DNA of 64,000 bases from Solea solea (lineage: Eukaryota > Chordata > Actinopteri > Pleuronectiformes > Soleidae), in NCBI RefSeq assembly GCF_958295425.1, contig NC_081146.1, positions 19,291,458 through 19,355,457 of the forward strand. The letters run 5' to 3'. A program made the position numbers and the translations under genes. The notes beneath the pieces are model-generated. The model saw nothing but the letters and a program-made list of their open reading frames with translations. It was not told the DNA's origin and ran no database searches. Below are positions 12,601 through 26,672 of this stretch, one piece after another. Position 1 is the stretch's first letter. Every line of letters starts with the position of its first letter.

Positions 12601-15600
12601 AGCGTAAAAAGTCAGCTCAAGAAATCAAGTGGATTTGGAATAAAAACAACACAACACACACACACACATTCCTGACACCAGGTTCAAAGTGGGGTTGGCT
12701 TCATATATGACCTTGCCAAAAAGGCACATTAACCTGGGTTATAAGCATAGTTGATCCCCCCCCACCAGATATATTTGTATATGTGTGTGTGGTGTGCCTC
12801 TGTCAGACCTTGATCTCCCACTTTCTCCAGTGCTAATAGAGGCTGACACCTGAGAAGGGCCAGTCTCTGATTCCGCCAGCCTGTTCACATTAGGAACCTG
12901 TTCTGTAAGCTATATGAACATCAACACTACCTCTCAACCTCCAGGCTTCATACTTGCTCCTTGGATAGGCCTTTCACTGGCAGGCTTCTTAAAACCCCCA
13001 AAGTCTTACAACTGAAGCTTAAGTTTTCCAATAAAAACAGTCGCGTGTGTGAGTGCCACTGTTTGAAAATATCTCTTTTAAATGCACATTCTTGGCAATA
13101 AACGTAGCGCATGTTTTCCTATTTAAAAAAAAACAAACAACAAAACAACCTCAACTCTTTGCCCTTTTAAAGAATAGCAGTATAATATGTTTGGACATGT
13201 TTTACTTTTAGTTGTATTTTTCCTATTGTTTTTCAGTTATACAGTGTTAAAGATGTGTAGTAGTGTACCTGAGTCTTTGCTGAACAGCTATGTTTCACTT
13301 AAATAAACGCCACATTATGCATTTTGAAAGAAAAAGTCCATTATGACTTGTAAAAACCTTTTTTTTTTTCCTCTTGTGAGGTTTTGGTTTCCTATTTTAA
13401 TGTGTCCTTTGCCTGGATAGTGAAACCACATGAAACATATACTTACATCAGCTCTAGAGACGCCGAAAGACATGATTGCATTTGAATTCTACAAAGATTC
13501 ACTTTTTGTCTTCGCTCCAGTGCAGTAAAAATGAGGCTGATACAGTCAGAGTGAAGCTGTCTGGCTGCTTCTTCCTCTCCACTTCCTCCATGGAGAGTTC
13601 ACACAACTTGAAATCCATAAACAATTTAACCCATCATTTAACGATGCAAAGGTGAAAACAGTTTCCTTTGAACGTATTTGTTAATATCTTGGGGAATTCC
13701 TGTAATATAAAGTAGTAAGTGTGTCAATCATTTCAAATGCAGCATGTAACATGTCTGTGGTCAAGTCATTGGAAACAGTATGATTTTTATGATTTAATGA
13801 AGCCACAATGTAATGTGCTTAATTCTTTTTCCTATTCATTATAAATAATGTCAGTGAAATGGTTTTAGGAAACAGACAAACCATTTTGATGGAAATTGCA
13901 ATATCCTTCCTTGCACCATGTGTAGTTAACAAGCAGTTAACCACAACATCTTGATGCATCGTTTTCTATTGTGCTCCAAGAATATAAAAGCTAGTGGTGT
14001 ATTTCTTACCCATTAAAAGCCTGACACAAATACAGAAAAAAAATACAGATAAGAGACAACTCCTAACGTGTCTGTCTGTATATCTGTGAATTTACTTTAT
14101 CTGTATTTTATAATAATTCTTATAAATTCTACATTTGAATCTGTTTTTAACATCAAAAAATATGTAAGATGTAGCAGGAATGATTCCATATTGTGCAGAA
14201 CATACTTTTGTTTATGTTCCACTTTAACACAGGGCCATTGTTCTGATGTAAAATAAAATAAAATTAAAACTTTATTAGATATTTGTGTTGCACACGTTGG
14301 CTTCATCACAGTTAGAACCAATCAAGCAAGCGTGTGGTGATAGTCATGTGGAGGATTACTAGAATTAGTGAAACTTGCTTAGGTACAATGATTATTCAAG
14401 GTTTTTTTTTTCCAAATGCTCAATTGGACACAATTGCAAGGTAATGCAGAATTCATTGTGGTTGTCTAAATTTAGTGTTGATTATTGATCATGACATTCT
14501 GAAAGGATTAAGTGAAAGTGAAAGGTTGATGAAGTCTGTAAAAAATTGATTGAAATGGAAAGCTTGCTGTGATTAATCAGGCCAAATGAACGTCTGATAG
14601 ACAATATTGCCACTCCTGAACAACCTAGGTCTTAGTGTTAGCATAGGTTTTTTGAGTTGGGGGGCAAAAAGAGACTCAGAGAAGAAGGGCAGTCAATACC
14701 CAGAGCCAGGTCTCTCTGTGCAGAGAGATAGACAAGGTCTGTTATAGAACAGGGAAGGGATGATGAGTTCAGGGAATGGAGGAAAAGAACAAGAAAGAAA
14801 AAACAGAAACATGGGTGGAATGAAAAATAGAGGTAGTGGATGAAAGACATTTTGGATGGCGAACAGGAACCTGAATGAAAAACTGCATGCATGGTATTTA
14901 TTCCACCGCTGGAACATTTCCTGGTGATAAGTCAAGTGGAAATGATAAGCTACATTGCACAGTGAAATCCACCTTTGCTTTCCTTATTTACACTGGTTTA
15001 AATGAGAAACAGTCAGTGTTTGTGTGTGCTTGTGTGTTTGTGTGGTCCAGAATTAGCTGATGAACAAGATTTGCTTATGCAGTCAAAGGGCATTTTGGTG
15101 ACAAATACTTCCTTATCATGTAAATCATTAAATTAATTAAGATCAAGATATGCTATGTGATTAGTTTAATGAGAACGGAAGACAGAATGGAGACAGAAAA
15201 TATTTGTGTGTGTGTTTGTACCTGCAAACCTGCCTGCTGCTCTCTTGGCAGCGTTCCTGGTTATGTCATCCAAGGCTTCTATCTATGGAGACAGACAGAC
15301 AGGAGGCCCCAAACCATGAAAAAGCCTCTAAACACCAGTGCTTTGATGAGACCATGAAAAACAACTGCTGTTTTTGACTTCCTTCTCCCATCATCATGAC
15401 CAAGTGGAAAAATGTGACAATGGAAGTGGTGTAAAACGGCATTGAGTTAAGTCATGTGTCTCTGCGAATTCCAGTCAAGTGTTTGAAGGCTGCAGAGCAT
15501 CAGAAAGTAAGGGAGAGGTAGAACAGGGGATGCCGAGGAGTCTTGGAATTATGTGGCTGGATCAGGAAAGGTTTTTCTCCTGCTATTTCGCAGTGAGTTC

Positions 15601-16276
15601 ACAGCAAGACAGCCAGCAGTTGTGCCTGTACATAGTACATCGTAGAAGTGATTGAGACTGGACCCAGCTGTTATTTACCAGGTCCTTGCATGCAAGCTGA
15701 GTCATTAGAAGCGGAGAGGAGTTCAAAGTTTTATTTACAAGACATTACTTTGCAGCTTTTCATGGCACCAGAGTGGTGCAATGATGAAGACAGATGGATT
15801 GTGTCCAGTTTATAGTAAATTTCCACTGGACAAAGTAGGTTTTAAGCAAGAACAAGGTCCCAGCCAACAGTGCATTTATTAAATTTTCACTTGGGTTTAA
15901 CATAGTTCAAGGCATCTCGCTTTAGTACTGTCGAAGACTAAACAGTTTGTTACTAGTTTTGCTAAACATCAGAAATTGGGTTTTTTCTGATTCCTCAAAC
16001 ATAAGGCACACACGGAACCTCAGAGATCCAGGAAAATGCCATGTACTGTTCTGTGTACCTCTGTCTAGCAATATTGCTCTTTTTTTCCTCCTGCTGTTTT
16101 CATGATTGTTCAACACGTCATAAGCAGATTGACACAAGAGATACTCTTCTGATTTTAGCTACAGCTCAAAAACTGCATGATTTAATGCAAAACATTTGTA
16201 ATGTTGTTCAGTTGTGTCTGTTGTTGTCACCGTCCTTAGTCTAATTCTTTATCTTACTGTCCGTCTCTCCCCACAG
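9637..16276 (+). other. vps13b: intron 3-4 (6.6 kb)
   Basis: Contains GT8 at 9960-9975, short CA runs near 11041, 11190 and 12655, and an otherwise unremarkable AT-rich intron. I see no recognisable transposon or exon; open frames here are short and unlike any protein I know. Ends in a CT-rich tract and CCCCACAG. Confidence 0.85.
9960..9975. repeat. GT microsatellite
   Basis: Eight GT units in the intron 324 nt after exon 3. Confidence 0.9.
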
Positions 16277-16672
16277 CTGAGCTAAACCTAGAACTATCAC
16301 GGCCCCTGAAAATCAGTCCTACCCTGGTGAAGCTGGAGCAGGCCAAAGCCTACCTCAAGAAAGTGGTGCCAAACTATGTGTGGGATACCTCCAGTAAATC
16401 ATCGTCTGCTGCTTCCACACCTCACTGTTCCCCGACAAAGACACTGCCCAGACCTTTGCTTATTCGTTCAGACCCCCACCGTCAGACCTCTGCTCTGAGT
16501 AAAACCAGCAACATCCAGGCACTGGCAATGTACTTCCATAAGGTCTCTCTGCACACTGCTCAAATAGTAGTCGTCATGGAGACTGAGGCTCATCCAATGA
16601 TGCCAAGTGTGACAGTGTCAGTGTCAGCCATGACCGGAAATCTCAACATGAAGTCGGGGCCAAAGATTGAAG
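16277..16672 (+). CDS. vps13b: VPS13B window exon 4 (phase 1-1)
   Basis: Acceptor CTCTCCCCACAG and donor GAAG|GTGAGT. The first two bases complete an Ala codon, giving AELNLELSRPLKISP, which lines up with the ADVNLDISKPLKA segment of mammalian VPS13B. A Ser/Thr/Pro-rich middle follows (SSKSSSAASTP and SPTKTLPRP, about window residues 325-350). The core then resumes with FHKVSLHTAQIVVVMETEAHP. It is less conserved than neighbouring exons. 396 nt is a multiple of three. A SINE-like element begins about 22 nt beyond the donor. Confidence 0.95.
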
Positions 16673-16693
16673 GTGAGTAAAAAAAAATCATCT

Positions 16694-16963
16694 TTCATCC
16701 ATTCATCCATCTTCTACTGCTTTATCCTCCACATGAGGGTGCACCCTGGACAGTTCACCAGTCCATCACAGGGCCACATATAGAGACAAACAACTACCCA
16801 CTCTCACACCTATGGTCAATTTAGAGTGTCCAAGAGAGCCCACGTGCACATGGGGAGAACATACAAACACCATGCAGAAAGGCCCTTGTACTGACCGGTC
16901 CAGGACCTGGGTCTTCTTGCTGCAAAGTCAATAGTGCTAACCACTACACCAACCGTGTGGCTG
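16694..16963 (-). mobile_element. tRNA-derived SINE-like element, reverse orientation
   Basis: Read on the minus strand it starts CAGCCACACGGTTGGTGTAG, then GTGTAGTGGTTAGCAC (16949 to 16934), matching a Pol III A box. Its B box is degraded (ACCCAGGTCCTGG). The body has CTAAATTGACCATAGGTGTGAG and ACTGTCCAGGGTGCACCCTC, and it ends GAAGATGGATGAATGGATGA. This is the layout of an abundant fish repeat with a tRNA-like head and a LINE-type GATGGATG tail. A central piece appears deleted relative to longer copies I recall. Family name is uncertain. Confidence 0.72.
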
Positions 16964-17279
16964 TGTCACAGCATAAAGCATTAAAACACATTTTAATTTC
17001 ACGTGAACACCAAAGCAAGCAACAGAATGAATAACATCCAGCCATTACTTGCTAAGGCCAGAGGGTGAATTTAATTGTCAAAGAAATGACTTGCTTAAAC
17101 AGCAAGCATATTGTAGAATGACTTGTTGATTATATGTTGTGAAGTTGTAATTTGTTCTATTCACCTTCAGCTTCCCCTGCCTTATACTTCAGAGCTCAGT
17201 AAATGAGCATGTTGAATCACTTCAAAGTAACAAGGATCTGGACCTTAATTGACTCCCTTACTGTGTATGTAACAAAGTG

Positions 17280-17294
17280 AAAAAAAAAAAAAAA
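17280..17294. repeat. A15 homopolymer
   Basis: Fifteen consecutive A on the + strand; no element body recognised next to it. Confidence 0.9.
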
Positions 17295-18180
17295 TCAAAC
17301 ATCAAACGCACTGATGTAATCCACAGTATTCTGCTATATTTCAAAAATATTGCCACTTGTTTCAGGGACATTTTTGAAACAGGTGTAGCTGCATTGGAAA
17401 CAACTGCTATGACGTCACCCAGTTTGGCAGATTTTATTCTACGTACATTAAAGAAACCACAGTTGTTAACCTGCGTAGTACACAACACCAAGCATACAAG
17501 CTTTTGTTGGTGGTGTGTCATTTGTCTAGTGCCCTAGCTCACCGTGTGAGCCAACAGGATAATGAAGTACAGTTACACAAAGCCCCAAGTATCCAATAAA
17601 AACGTAGTGAAGAACAAATTGTTCTGTTTCTTTTCATTATGTTATGTAAGCAAACAAATATTTGATGTGGGCAAATGCTAATGGGCAGGACCCAGTGCAC
17701 CAAACTCTTCTATTTGTTATTCTTTCAGTTTAAAATTTGTTTGGAATGTAGCTGGAATGTTGAAACATATTCCAACAGGAATGTGTTTAATTATATACCA
17801 CGGTTCTATTAAGAAGGGTATGCATCTTTTGGAGCTTACGTCAGATAATACATTTATCTACTGTAAATAGTACAGTAAAGTTTTTTTAATGTTTATTGAT
17901 CAGTTTCGCACTGTGAAGTGCTTAGTCAAACTTTCCACTTTCCACCCTTGTTTGTTGAAGAGAGTGTGATTCCTCAGCCTTATTGGAAGATCTGACACTG
18001 TCTCACTCATACTGGGAAATTTTGGGAAATATATAACAGTATTGCTTTCACGATTATTTGGAATATAGCTGTTATTTTACGCATGCTAGCAAGGCCCCCA
18101 TCTGCCAAAAACAAGGTTTGTCAGTAAACTGTAAAGTGAGATGTTTGTGTTAGTCTTGGATCTTGCATTTGTGTGAGACT

Positions 18181-18196
18181 GTGTGTGTGTGTGTGT
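18181..18196. repeat. GT microsatellite
   Basis: Eight GT units. Confidence 0.88.
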
Positions 18197-20007
18197 TTTA
18201 TTGCATGGCTATGTGTGTATTAGGGTCTGAGCGAGACTGATATTTTCATACACTAACGTATGAGTGTGAGTGAAAGTGAGATGTTTGTTTTCATGTTAGG
18301 ACCAAACCCTGCCTTCATCAACACTGACTGTAATCCAGAGGCACCACAGTGTTTCCATTATGACAATCTGATCTGCTAATACTAATATAAATTAAAAAGC
18401 TTCCAGCAAGCGCTAACAGATGATCAGGGATTATAGGTTTGTTTTGTGTTTTTGCTATTCTTTGGCATGTCCTCCAAACTGGACACCAGATGGAAACAGA
18501 GGGATAAAAGATAGTGTGGGGCTAATGTGCCACATGCACAAAAATGACCAGAAACAAACTGACTCAATATTAGCAGGTAGATGGTTTGTGTCTCAGAGCT
18601 TCTGAGCGCCATTTCCCTTGCATTGTGGGTGCAAAGGGACAAGGACGGAGCTGGAGCTGGGCTCCCTGTGTGCCTGCATCTGTTCTGCAGATGCTGTTGT
18701 ATAGGGTTTCTTCAGATAAAATGATTGTCAAAAATGTTAATTAAAACCTCAAACAATTTGCACTTTGTTTACTCAAATCTGCATAACTGCATGGTGACGC
18801 AATACACGGCCCTCCTGCCCTGCCCTGAGTTTCACCAGCTTTTCAGCTTTCATCCATACTTCAATAAACACAGGCAAAACTGCATGTGCAGTGCATCGGA
18901 AAAAGAAATGGAATCAAAGGCGATATCAAAACAAGTCGCCTCCCACTCATTTTCCATTCAAATTATTCTAGTATTTATGGTTACGGCTCTTCCAATGCAC
19001 ACAATTTTCAGGAGATTTGATAAAAGTGGTTATTTGATGCATTTACAGTAAACACAGAAAATAGAAATCACTGTACTCTTTCTTGGATATTATTTTCTCC
19101 ACCTGTACCAACATAGCTTTCAAGACGGTCTCATTTTAATTGGACACTAATATGAATTGAGAGATCGAGATAAATGGTGTTTATTGGCATTCATCAGATC
19201 GCTCTTCTCCAGTTTGTTGTTAAGGCTCAGAAAATGTAATGTTCTGAATAAGACATTATAAAAACTGCTCATAAAACTAATCCTGTCATCATGTGTAGTA
19301 AAGATTTTCATTCAGCTCCTCATATATCATATCTGAGTTCCCTCTAAAATACCATAGAGGTTTTAAGATCCTCTGTGTGTATCTAGTTTTAGAATGTTGC
19401 ACAGTTTACTACTGCATCTCCATGTGTCGTTAAACACAATTCCATGGTATTAGCTGTCACATGTTATTCTACCAAATAACATGTTTTTCTCACTCTGTTG
19501 TTTTTTCCCTCTTGATAACTTAAGCACCCTTATGGATCTTTGTCACAAAACACGTGGTTATTTTCCCAGGGGGCTTCTTCAAATAGTGCTGCCAGATTTG
19601 TTGACATTGAAAGGAGACAAACTGTCTCACATTACGCAGACTGATCACTGGTGACAATGGATGTATCTGCTGACTCTTTGCCTTAGTTGCACCACTTCCA
19701 TCACTCGCAACCGCGCGGCCTTTCCAGTCAGCTTCATACCTCAGAAAAAGGATACCTTGGAATTTTACGAAGATGAAGGGTAGAATTCCCGCTCTGTAAG
19801 GTTGAGCGTTTGAGCTGCCACAATAAGTCAGCGGGAATGGCCCCCCTGGGAGAAGCTGTACATGAGAGATGTAAGACAGAAGAATGTAGTCTTACTACCG
19901 CTACAGTATATGTACCACTACTGTTGCTGCTTTTGTTGCACTGTTGCTTTTCAGTGGCAGACTGAGATTGATGAAGCACATCCTGAGCAGACTTCAGGAT
20001 GATGCCA

Positions 20008-20180
20008 GTTTGTAAGGAGAACCAGGAGCGGAAAGAGAAGAAGGGAAAGACTTATGAAAGAAAGGAAGCAGGGAGGCGATGGAGATAGAGAAGCAGAGGG
20101 AGAGGGGAAAAAAATAAGGTGCTGAGAGAAAAGTGAGGAAAAGTCGCAGAACAGCAAAAGATTAGGCACAAGGAAAGAAG
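20008..20180. repeat. purine-rich (GA) tract
   Basis: Nearly all A and G on the + strand with only scattered T and C. The minus-strand open frame opposite it (19951-20274) is a Leu/Ser/Pro-rich product of this bias, not a gene. Confidence 0.7.
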
Positions 20181-20364
20181 AGTCATTGGTTAACTGAAGA
20201 AGACATGGATGAGGAGAATGGTTGATTAAAAAACAATACTGGAGAAAGGAAGTAAAGGACGCAAAAGGAGACATAATGCAAGACAGAGGGGGGAAGAGAA
20301 GACAAATTACAGGCAGATTACTTTGTGTGAGCAGTAACGGGAGTCTCTTCAGTACATGTCTTTA

Positions 20365-20383
20365 CCCTCACCCCACCCCACCC
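20365..20383 (-). other. G-quadruplex-capable tract, minus strand
   Basis: The + strand reads CCCTCACCCCACCCCACCC: four C runs of 3-4 with loops of 3, 1 and 1. On the minus (template) strand this gives four G runs with very short loops, a strong G4 pattern. Folding is inference. Confidence 0.75.
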
Positions 20384-20996
20384 TGTCTTCATTAACATAT
20401 GTCCATAGCTGCAGTGGGGTGAAGATCCTGTCATCCCACATCCCCCCCTCACCTTCATTTCCCTCCCACCCCTCATCCATGGAACATCTGGGGTTGTGTA
20501 CCTGGTCATGGCAGCCCCCCTCTGCCAGGGGACAAGATGGAGAGAGAGGGGATTAGGTTGACAGTGAGGTGTGTTACCAGATCCTGTGTTAATGAAAAGC
20601 AAGTGGAAGCCCCACATTCCTCCCTCCGTCCACGACTTACCCCTCCCTAAGGTAGGGGGGCATTTGTAGTTCAATAAGAGAAAGGTTGGGAGGTGGGCAA
20701 GAGAGAGAGAACAGATGTCTTAAGGTCCATGAAACAAGACCCTCCCTAATCTTTCAGCTCTCTGTCAGACTGCCCCCGATTTCCAAGGAGCATGAGCACA
20801 TGCACACACACTCTCACAACACGAGACTCTGTTACTAATGCACACTTTTTCACAACAGACACACATGCACCTCAAGCTCTCCCCGTGGTCCTTTGCCTCT
20901 GTGGAACCCCTGCTTTTTCATGGTGATTTACTCCAGCACACTTGCAAAGGAAAACATATGTTCTTTGAATTAAGTTGAATTAAGTAGAAACAACCT

Positions 20997-21015
20997 TTTA
21001 TTTATTTATTTATTT
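20997..21015. repeat. TTTA tetranucleotide microsatellite
   Basis: About five TTTA units. Confidence 0.85.
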
Positions 21016-22305
21016 TCGTGTCCCGATTTTATTTTGTTTACCCTGTTTATGCTCATGTCGGCCCTGATTTTCCATTTATCATATTATTTGTGTTTCAATC
21101 GTCAAGGGGAAGCAGAGCTGTGCGAGGCCAAACCTAAAAGAGATCGACATTTGGAAATACACCCTGCTGTGATTTGGCATTGAAACCCACTCAATAAATT
21201 GCCTTCACCACATTAATAGTAGAAATGTGTTAGAGAGAAGACATTGGACACACACACGCATATTTTGGGTGGAGATTTTAACTGGAATGAAAATAATTCT
21301 TTAGATTAACAAATTATCTGTCTTGGCTATTATTAAATGATTAATGGATAAATAGTTTGGTCAGGAGAAATGTCAAAATGTGATAAATATCCATCGCGAC
21401 TTCAAAAAACCAACATAACCTCAACAGATTACGTGTTATGATTAACCGTCCTTCCAAAACCTAATGATACTGAAATGTACTACGCACAAAAAGCGAGAAA
21501 ATGTTCTGTATCCATCTTTAGATGGTGCAACATAACAGAAGATTCTGTAATTTTACTTGAAAAAGGTTAATGTAAGTAAATTGTGTTTCTATATTTTTAC
21601 ATTTGAGATTCAATTTACTGATTGTTTTAGCTCCATCATAGCTTTATGTGCTACAAGCAGAAGGACCACATGGCTTTTGTTATTCACACAATTTTTCGAG
21701 GGGATCAGCACTTTCAGAAACTGGCCCATGTACTAGCAACAATCACGCCACTGTCAAAGTTCCCGAAATCACATTTTCCCCTATGTTTGAAATGAACATC
21801 AAGTGAAGCTCCTGACCTGTATTTACAGAATTTTACGCATTGTACTGCTACCATATGATTCGCTGATTCTATAATTGCACAAATAAACAGGTGTACAGAT
21901 GTTTTTTATAACGCACTTAGTTTGTGTTTATCTTGATACACCAGGAACTGAAGGTTAACACAGGCCAGTGAACAGCTGTCAGTAAATTACAGCACAGATC
22001 TGCAGCACCACAACTTCTCTGGAACAACACAAATATGCATGTACAGTTGCAGTTGAAACCCTTTGTTTCACCTCTTGGTCCACACCATGGTCATGATCAA
22101 TCACATCATGATTAATCAGATCAGAATCAGGGGTTATTTAAGGCAAATAAGTCAACAGTAAACTGAAGATCCCCCTTAGAAACATTATTCTTTCTTTATT
22201 ATTTCACTGACCAATAGTCTCAAAGGCTAATACCACAAGTAACCGTAACCAAGTCCTGCTGTTTTCTTTTACTTTCCCTACTTGCATGTACATGCAACTC
22301 TCTTT

Positions 22306-22422
<117 letters not shown>

Positions 22423-25400
22423 CAGTATTTCATTTGAAAAAAAAAACCAAGCTTAGCCTGAAGCTGTTTGAATCAAGTTGGCCCGAACTTGACCTAAAAC
22501 CCGATAATTTGTCAGAACCCATCAGGCTTACATTGAGTAACAGAACGGCATAAAGTGAAAATTCTAAATGTGGGAATAAGATCTCTCTATTTGACCATAT
22601 CATCATAAATATCACTCCACAAAAAAAAATCTAATGTAGAGTTGAATATTAAGAAATGAATACAGATCTACCCTATGTAATTTGCTTATGCGTCGCAGCT
22701 GTTATTGAACCCATATGTAACTCATCAACACTCATCAGTTGCTGTATTTGTAACAGCTTGGATGACACACAGCTCCCTGCACTGTGCCATTTTGGCTGAC
22801 AGAATCCCCTGCTACGAAACCAGTTTCCTCTAGTGTCCTATAGTGGTCTTGTGGTGAGTGAATAGTGTATATCTGTGGTGAGTGACAGTATATTGCTTCT
22901 ATTACTCTTACCATCCCAGACAGTCTTTGGGGGCCTCTGCTAGTTAGGTAATGACTCCTTTAGGTTTCTTCTAATTGATACCAGTATGTCCCAGGGTATA
23001 AATCAGCCAGGCAGTGGTCAGATAGCGGCTGCCAGGCAAAAACCGACACGGTAAATCAGTCTTAGATCCTATCTAATCTTACCCAAGTGTTTGCCAGAGA
23101 TGTATTTCACTTTAGGAAGATTTCCATCCACCCTTTTCCACCACCCACTCTGTTCCTCTGGTGTCAGAGGATGTGCATTATCCTGCAGGGGACGTGCTTT
23201 TGTGTACTGGTGAGTTTTTGAAGGTGTGCGGTGTACAGGTCTTAGTTGGTTGTTTAATTCTGTGTTTGATCAAAGTTCTGAAATAAGTTTGTCATTATTA
23301 GGACAGCTAATTTTCTTTTCAAGTCACCCGTGTAAGAGCAAACAAATCCTATAATAGTGTGTATGGAGTTTTTACATTTGTGGGTCTCTTTGTCTTATTC
23401 GTTGTGGAAGTGTGTTAAAAGAATTTGTTCCTCTAGTTGGTGCTATTTCACAGCCTGGTTACATGTACAGACTGTTTGTTACCAGTAAGGTCCATTGGTT
23501 TTGGTAATGTCATGTCACTTGAGATTGTGACGCCGTTATCTTGGCCAGGGTTTGCTTGTGAAAGAAATCCTTGAACTCAATTGGACTAATGGTCTAAACA
23601 CTATCATGTAAAACATACCGTTTCAAGAGTTATGTCATGGCCATAGGTCATAGCCGCTCCAATAGAATAATGACCCCAAACATCTGTCTAAAACAAAGAA
23701 CTTCAGAAGAAGAACTGATCTTAATCCAGTCTAGATAAAGAGCAGAGACACATAGATGGTAGAGTAGTGCAGGGCTGGTGTTAAATCAAGGTCTGCCTGC
23801 CTGCTGAGAGCTGGACACTTGTGGTGTGAACACACAAAGCAGAAGCAGTATCTACCAACTTTTTTGCTGGCCTGCCAAGTATAGTAAAAATTGAATGTAT
23901 GTTTTAAATGGGTGTTGCCATGACTCCTATAGTTTGGTCAGTGTTTGAAAAGAAAGAGACAGAGACAAAGACAGACAATGCTGTACAATGAAGCAACCAG
24001 AGATCATTTTGTTGTGTGTGTGTGTGTCGGGGGGGTTTGATAAGGTCACAAAATCGAATTGACTATTTTGTTGAGTAAGAAATAGAGAATTTTTAATGGC
24101 TTTTCTTAGTTTCAGACAATTTTTTTTTATGTGGAAAGGTACACTTGGCTATGCCTGTATGTGCAAAATATAATACCACCTGCATCATCCCTCAATACTT
24201 TCCCAGTTCAGTCTTTTCCTTAACATTCCTTCCTTCTAATAGCAGTACTTCACAGCTCAGCGGTGTAATATCTTTGGGCCGTCTGCTGACACATCTCTGG
24301 AGACAGACTTTCACAGCAGTTATATGGACATTCATGACAAAAGCAGGGAGGGAGACAGGATGGAGAAATGTGCCTGTGACTGTTATTCAGCCTGGATGGA
24401 AGAATGGAGTTAGGGATGAAGAAGGAGAGGGATTCCCCCTTGTTAAAACCACTCCCAATCAGGGTGATATTTGGAGTGCTGGCTGCTGCTGCTGGCTTTA
24501 ACACCAGGAGGCTGTGGTCTACTGGGCTTTAAATGACGCGTGGTGAGACAGGAGAGAATGCTTACATATGTATGTTTGCAGGCCTTTGGATGTACTTTCC
24601 TGTATATAATGTACTCATGGTCTTTATGTGTGTCTGCAACCGCAATGCGCTTTTGTCTCCGTTTATATGTGTTTGAATGAAAGATTCTCCATTTAACAAG
24701 CCAGTCTGGGAGTTTCCGTGCACTGTCTAATAAATCCTGGCCATGAAAATAAACCTGATGTCCACAGTTCTGTAAGTAATCTCTAACGGCTCTCCCTGCA
24801 CTGCAGCACCAGAAGATGTTAGCAGGTAAACTGCCAATTTGTACCAAGAATGTCTATCCTGAGAGATATGAGTCATACAAGTATAATATTTCCCACAGAC
24901 ATATTTATACAAGAGAAGCCCACTTTCTTAGATCAACCCCCCGGCCTTGTTGCATTTTGAGTAAGATGTTTTTTAGTCAGTTGCTCAAGCCTAAATAGAC
25001 ACAAGTGATCTTGCACTTATTTCTGTTGTGCTGTTTGCACATCACTATGTCTCTCACACCTCGTGGTTCTGTCAGACTGTACATTTGTGCTTACATTCAG
25101 AACATCATGGATTTATACACAGATGTCCATGCAGAGAAATCACAAAAGTGCAGATGCTAAGAGATAAACACACAGCCTTGTTTGTATCTTAAACAGACCA
25201 GATAATCAAAAAATCCTTAATTTTGTTACTATTTGTTATATTTTAATGCAGTGCAGAAACAGTGGTTGTTAGAGAGTTTACTGAAAACTGCTTACCACAT
25301 TTATGTGTTGTTGTTATTATTGTTTTGAACATCACAATCATTTAAGACTTAGAGCGTTCGGAACAGGGTTACTGCTTTGCTGTGTGCGTCTCTAAAAAGG

Positions 25401-26321
25401 CCTGTTTAAAGCACTGCTGTTCATGCTCAGGGCATTATTAGTCATTCAGTGGTGAGGTTTCCAAGTGGCCTGCCACTACTGTAATTTTAGGTGACCAGAT
25501 CAACCCTCCCATGTCAACAACTGGTGGAAGAGGATTGAGTCCAAGGACAAGTTCAGGGCAGCCTACAAGGACCATGGCACATGAGTATTTTAATGGAAAG
25601 GACAGTGGACGGTTAAATTTCCTTTATTGAATTGACGGTTTTGCTACTTTTGTTTCCTTCAGGATGAGTGGGTGTTTGGCTCCACTGTTTGGAACACTTC
25701 AGGGTTTTCTCACTGTCATCGAGTTTGCTACATCTTTTTTTTCACCAGATCACAGAAACACCAGTAACACTAATCTGGGCAGGTTCACATGAGTATAACC
25801 ATGTCCCAAAATACCTCTGTCCTAAGAGAAGAGCCTGATGAATGGTGATGCATGTTGCAGTTGTCTAAGGTTGTTACACGCCGTTAGATAATATTAGTTC
25901 AAAAACATACTGTCATGATATTGATGATGAGAAAGCCTTCAAAGGTTTTACTTGTGAGATTCCTCTGCCTGACCTGTCCTCATTTGAACCCATCAAAAGC
26001 AGGGAGTGTTGTCATGCCTGCTGTTTCACCCACCTCATGAATTGCACCTTGTCTGCACTAAAAACATTTGAACTTTATTATAGAGGTGCTGCTTAGCCTG
26101 GGTGAGGATGATTTGACAGTTTAGAAAGAGTCTTTTTTGGCATTCTATATATACACATGTAAATGTTCTTAACAGTTTTTATGATTTGTAATGAATTGCT
26201 TGTTAAAGAAGCTCAGCTTAACTTAAAACAGCAGTATTTTATTGTATTAGTGGTTTGTTTTGTGCTATTATTTGACTTTTATGTAGTCTTCGTCAACAGA
26301 AACAGTGTAACATTATTTGTA

Positions 26322-26672
26322 TGCTGCTTCCTGTGGCGTTTACCCCCACCAAACTGTTGAAAGACAAGGTTTTTTGAGCAGTAGAATTCACTTCTGAAAC
26401 TTTAGGCTGTTTCCAGTCATGCTCCATACTTATTGCAGCCACCTCACTTTACTGCTGTAATGTTGCTGTTGCCCCCATCTGTCTCTCTTGACATAAAACA
26501 AATGACTTATTGTGTGCAACAGGACATGAGATCTAAACACCAACATACCGAGAAGGCTATGTGGAGCGGATCAATGGCTTAATCAGCATTTTGTGAACTA
26601 ATTTGATAATGTTTTGAATGTAACAGATATTTATTTATATTACAAAGTTATGCGCTACTGTTTTAAACTCCT
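26322..26672 (+). repeat. dispersed repeat, copy 1 of a direct pair
   Basis: It shares a collinear series of matches with 30794-31145: AAACT..TG then GGTTTT near the start, CTTCTGA, TTCAGTCAT/TCCAGTCAT, AATGTTGCTGTTGC, CTTGACATA, ACAAAT, GGCTTAATCAGCATT and GTTTTAA at the end. Similarity looks like roughly two thirds with small gaps, judged by eye. It is an old interspersed element of unknown class. Confidence 0.65.

Noticed and set aside
19951..20274. 107-codon minus-strand frame rich in Leu, Ser and Pro
   Set aside because: Direct product of the purine-rich tract on the opposite strand.
24443..24847. 134-codon minus-strand open frame
   Set aside because: No recognisable family, no splice or promoter context, composition like surrounding intron.
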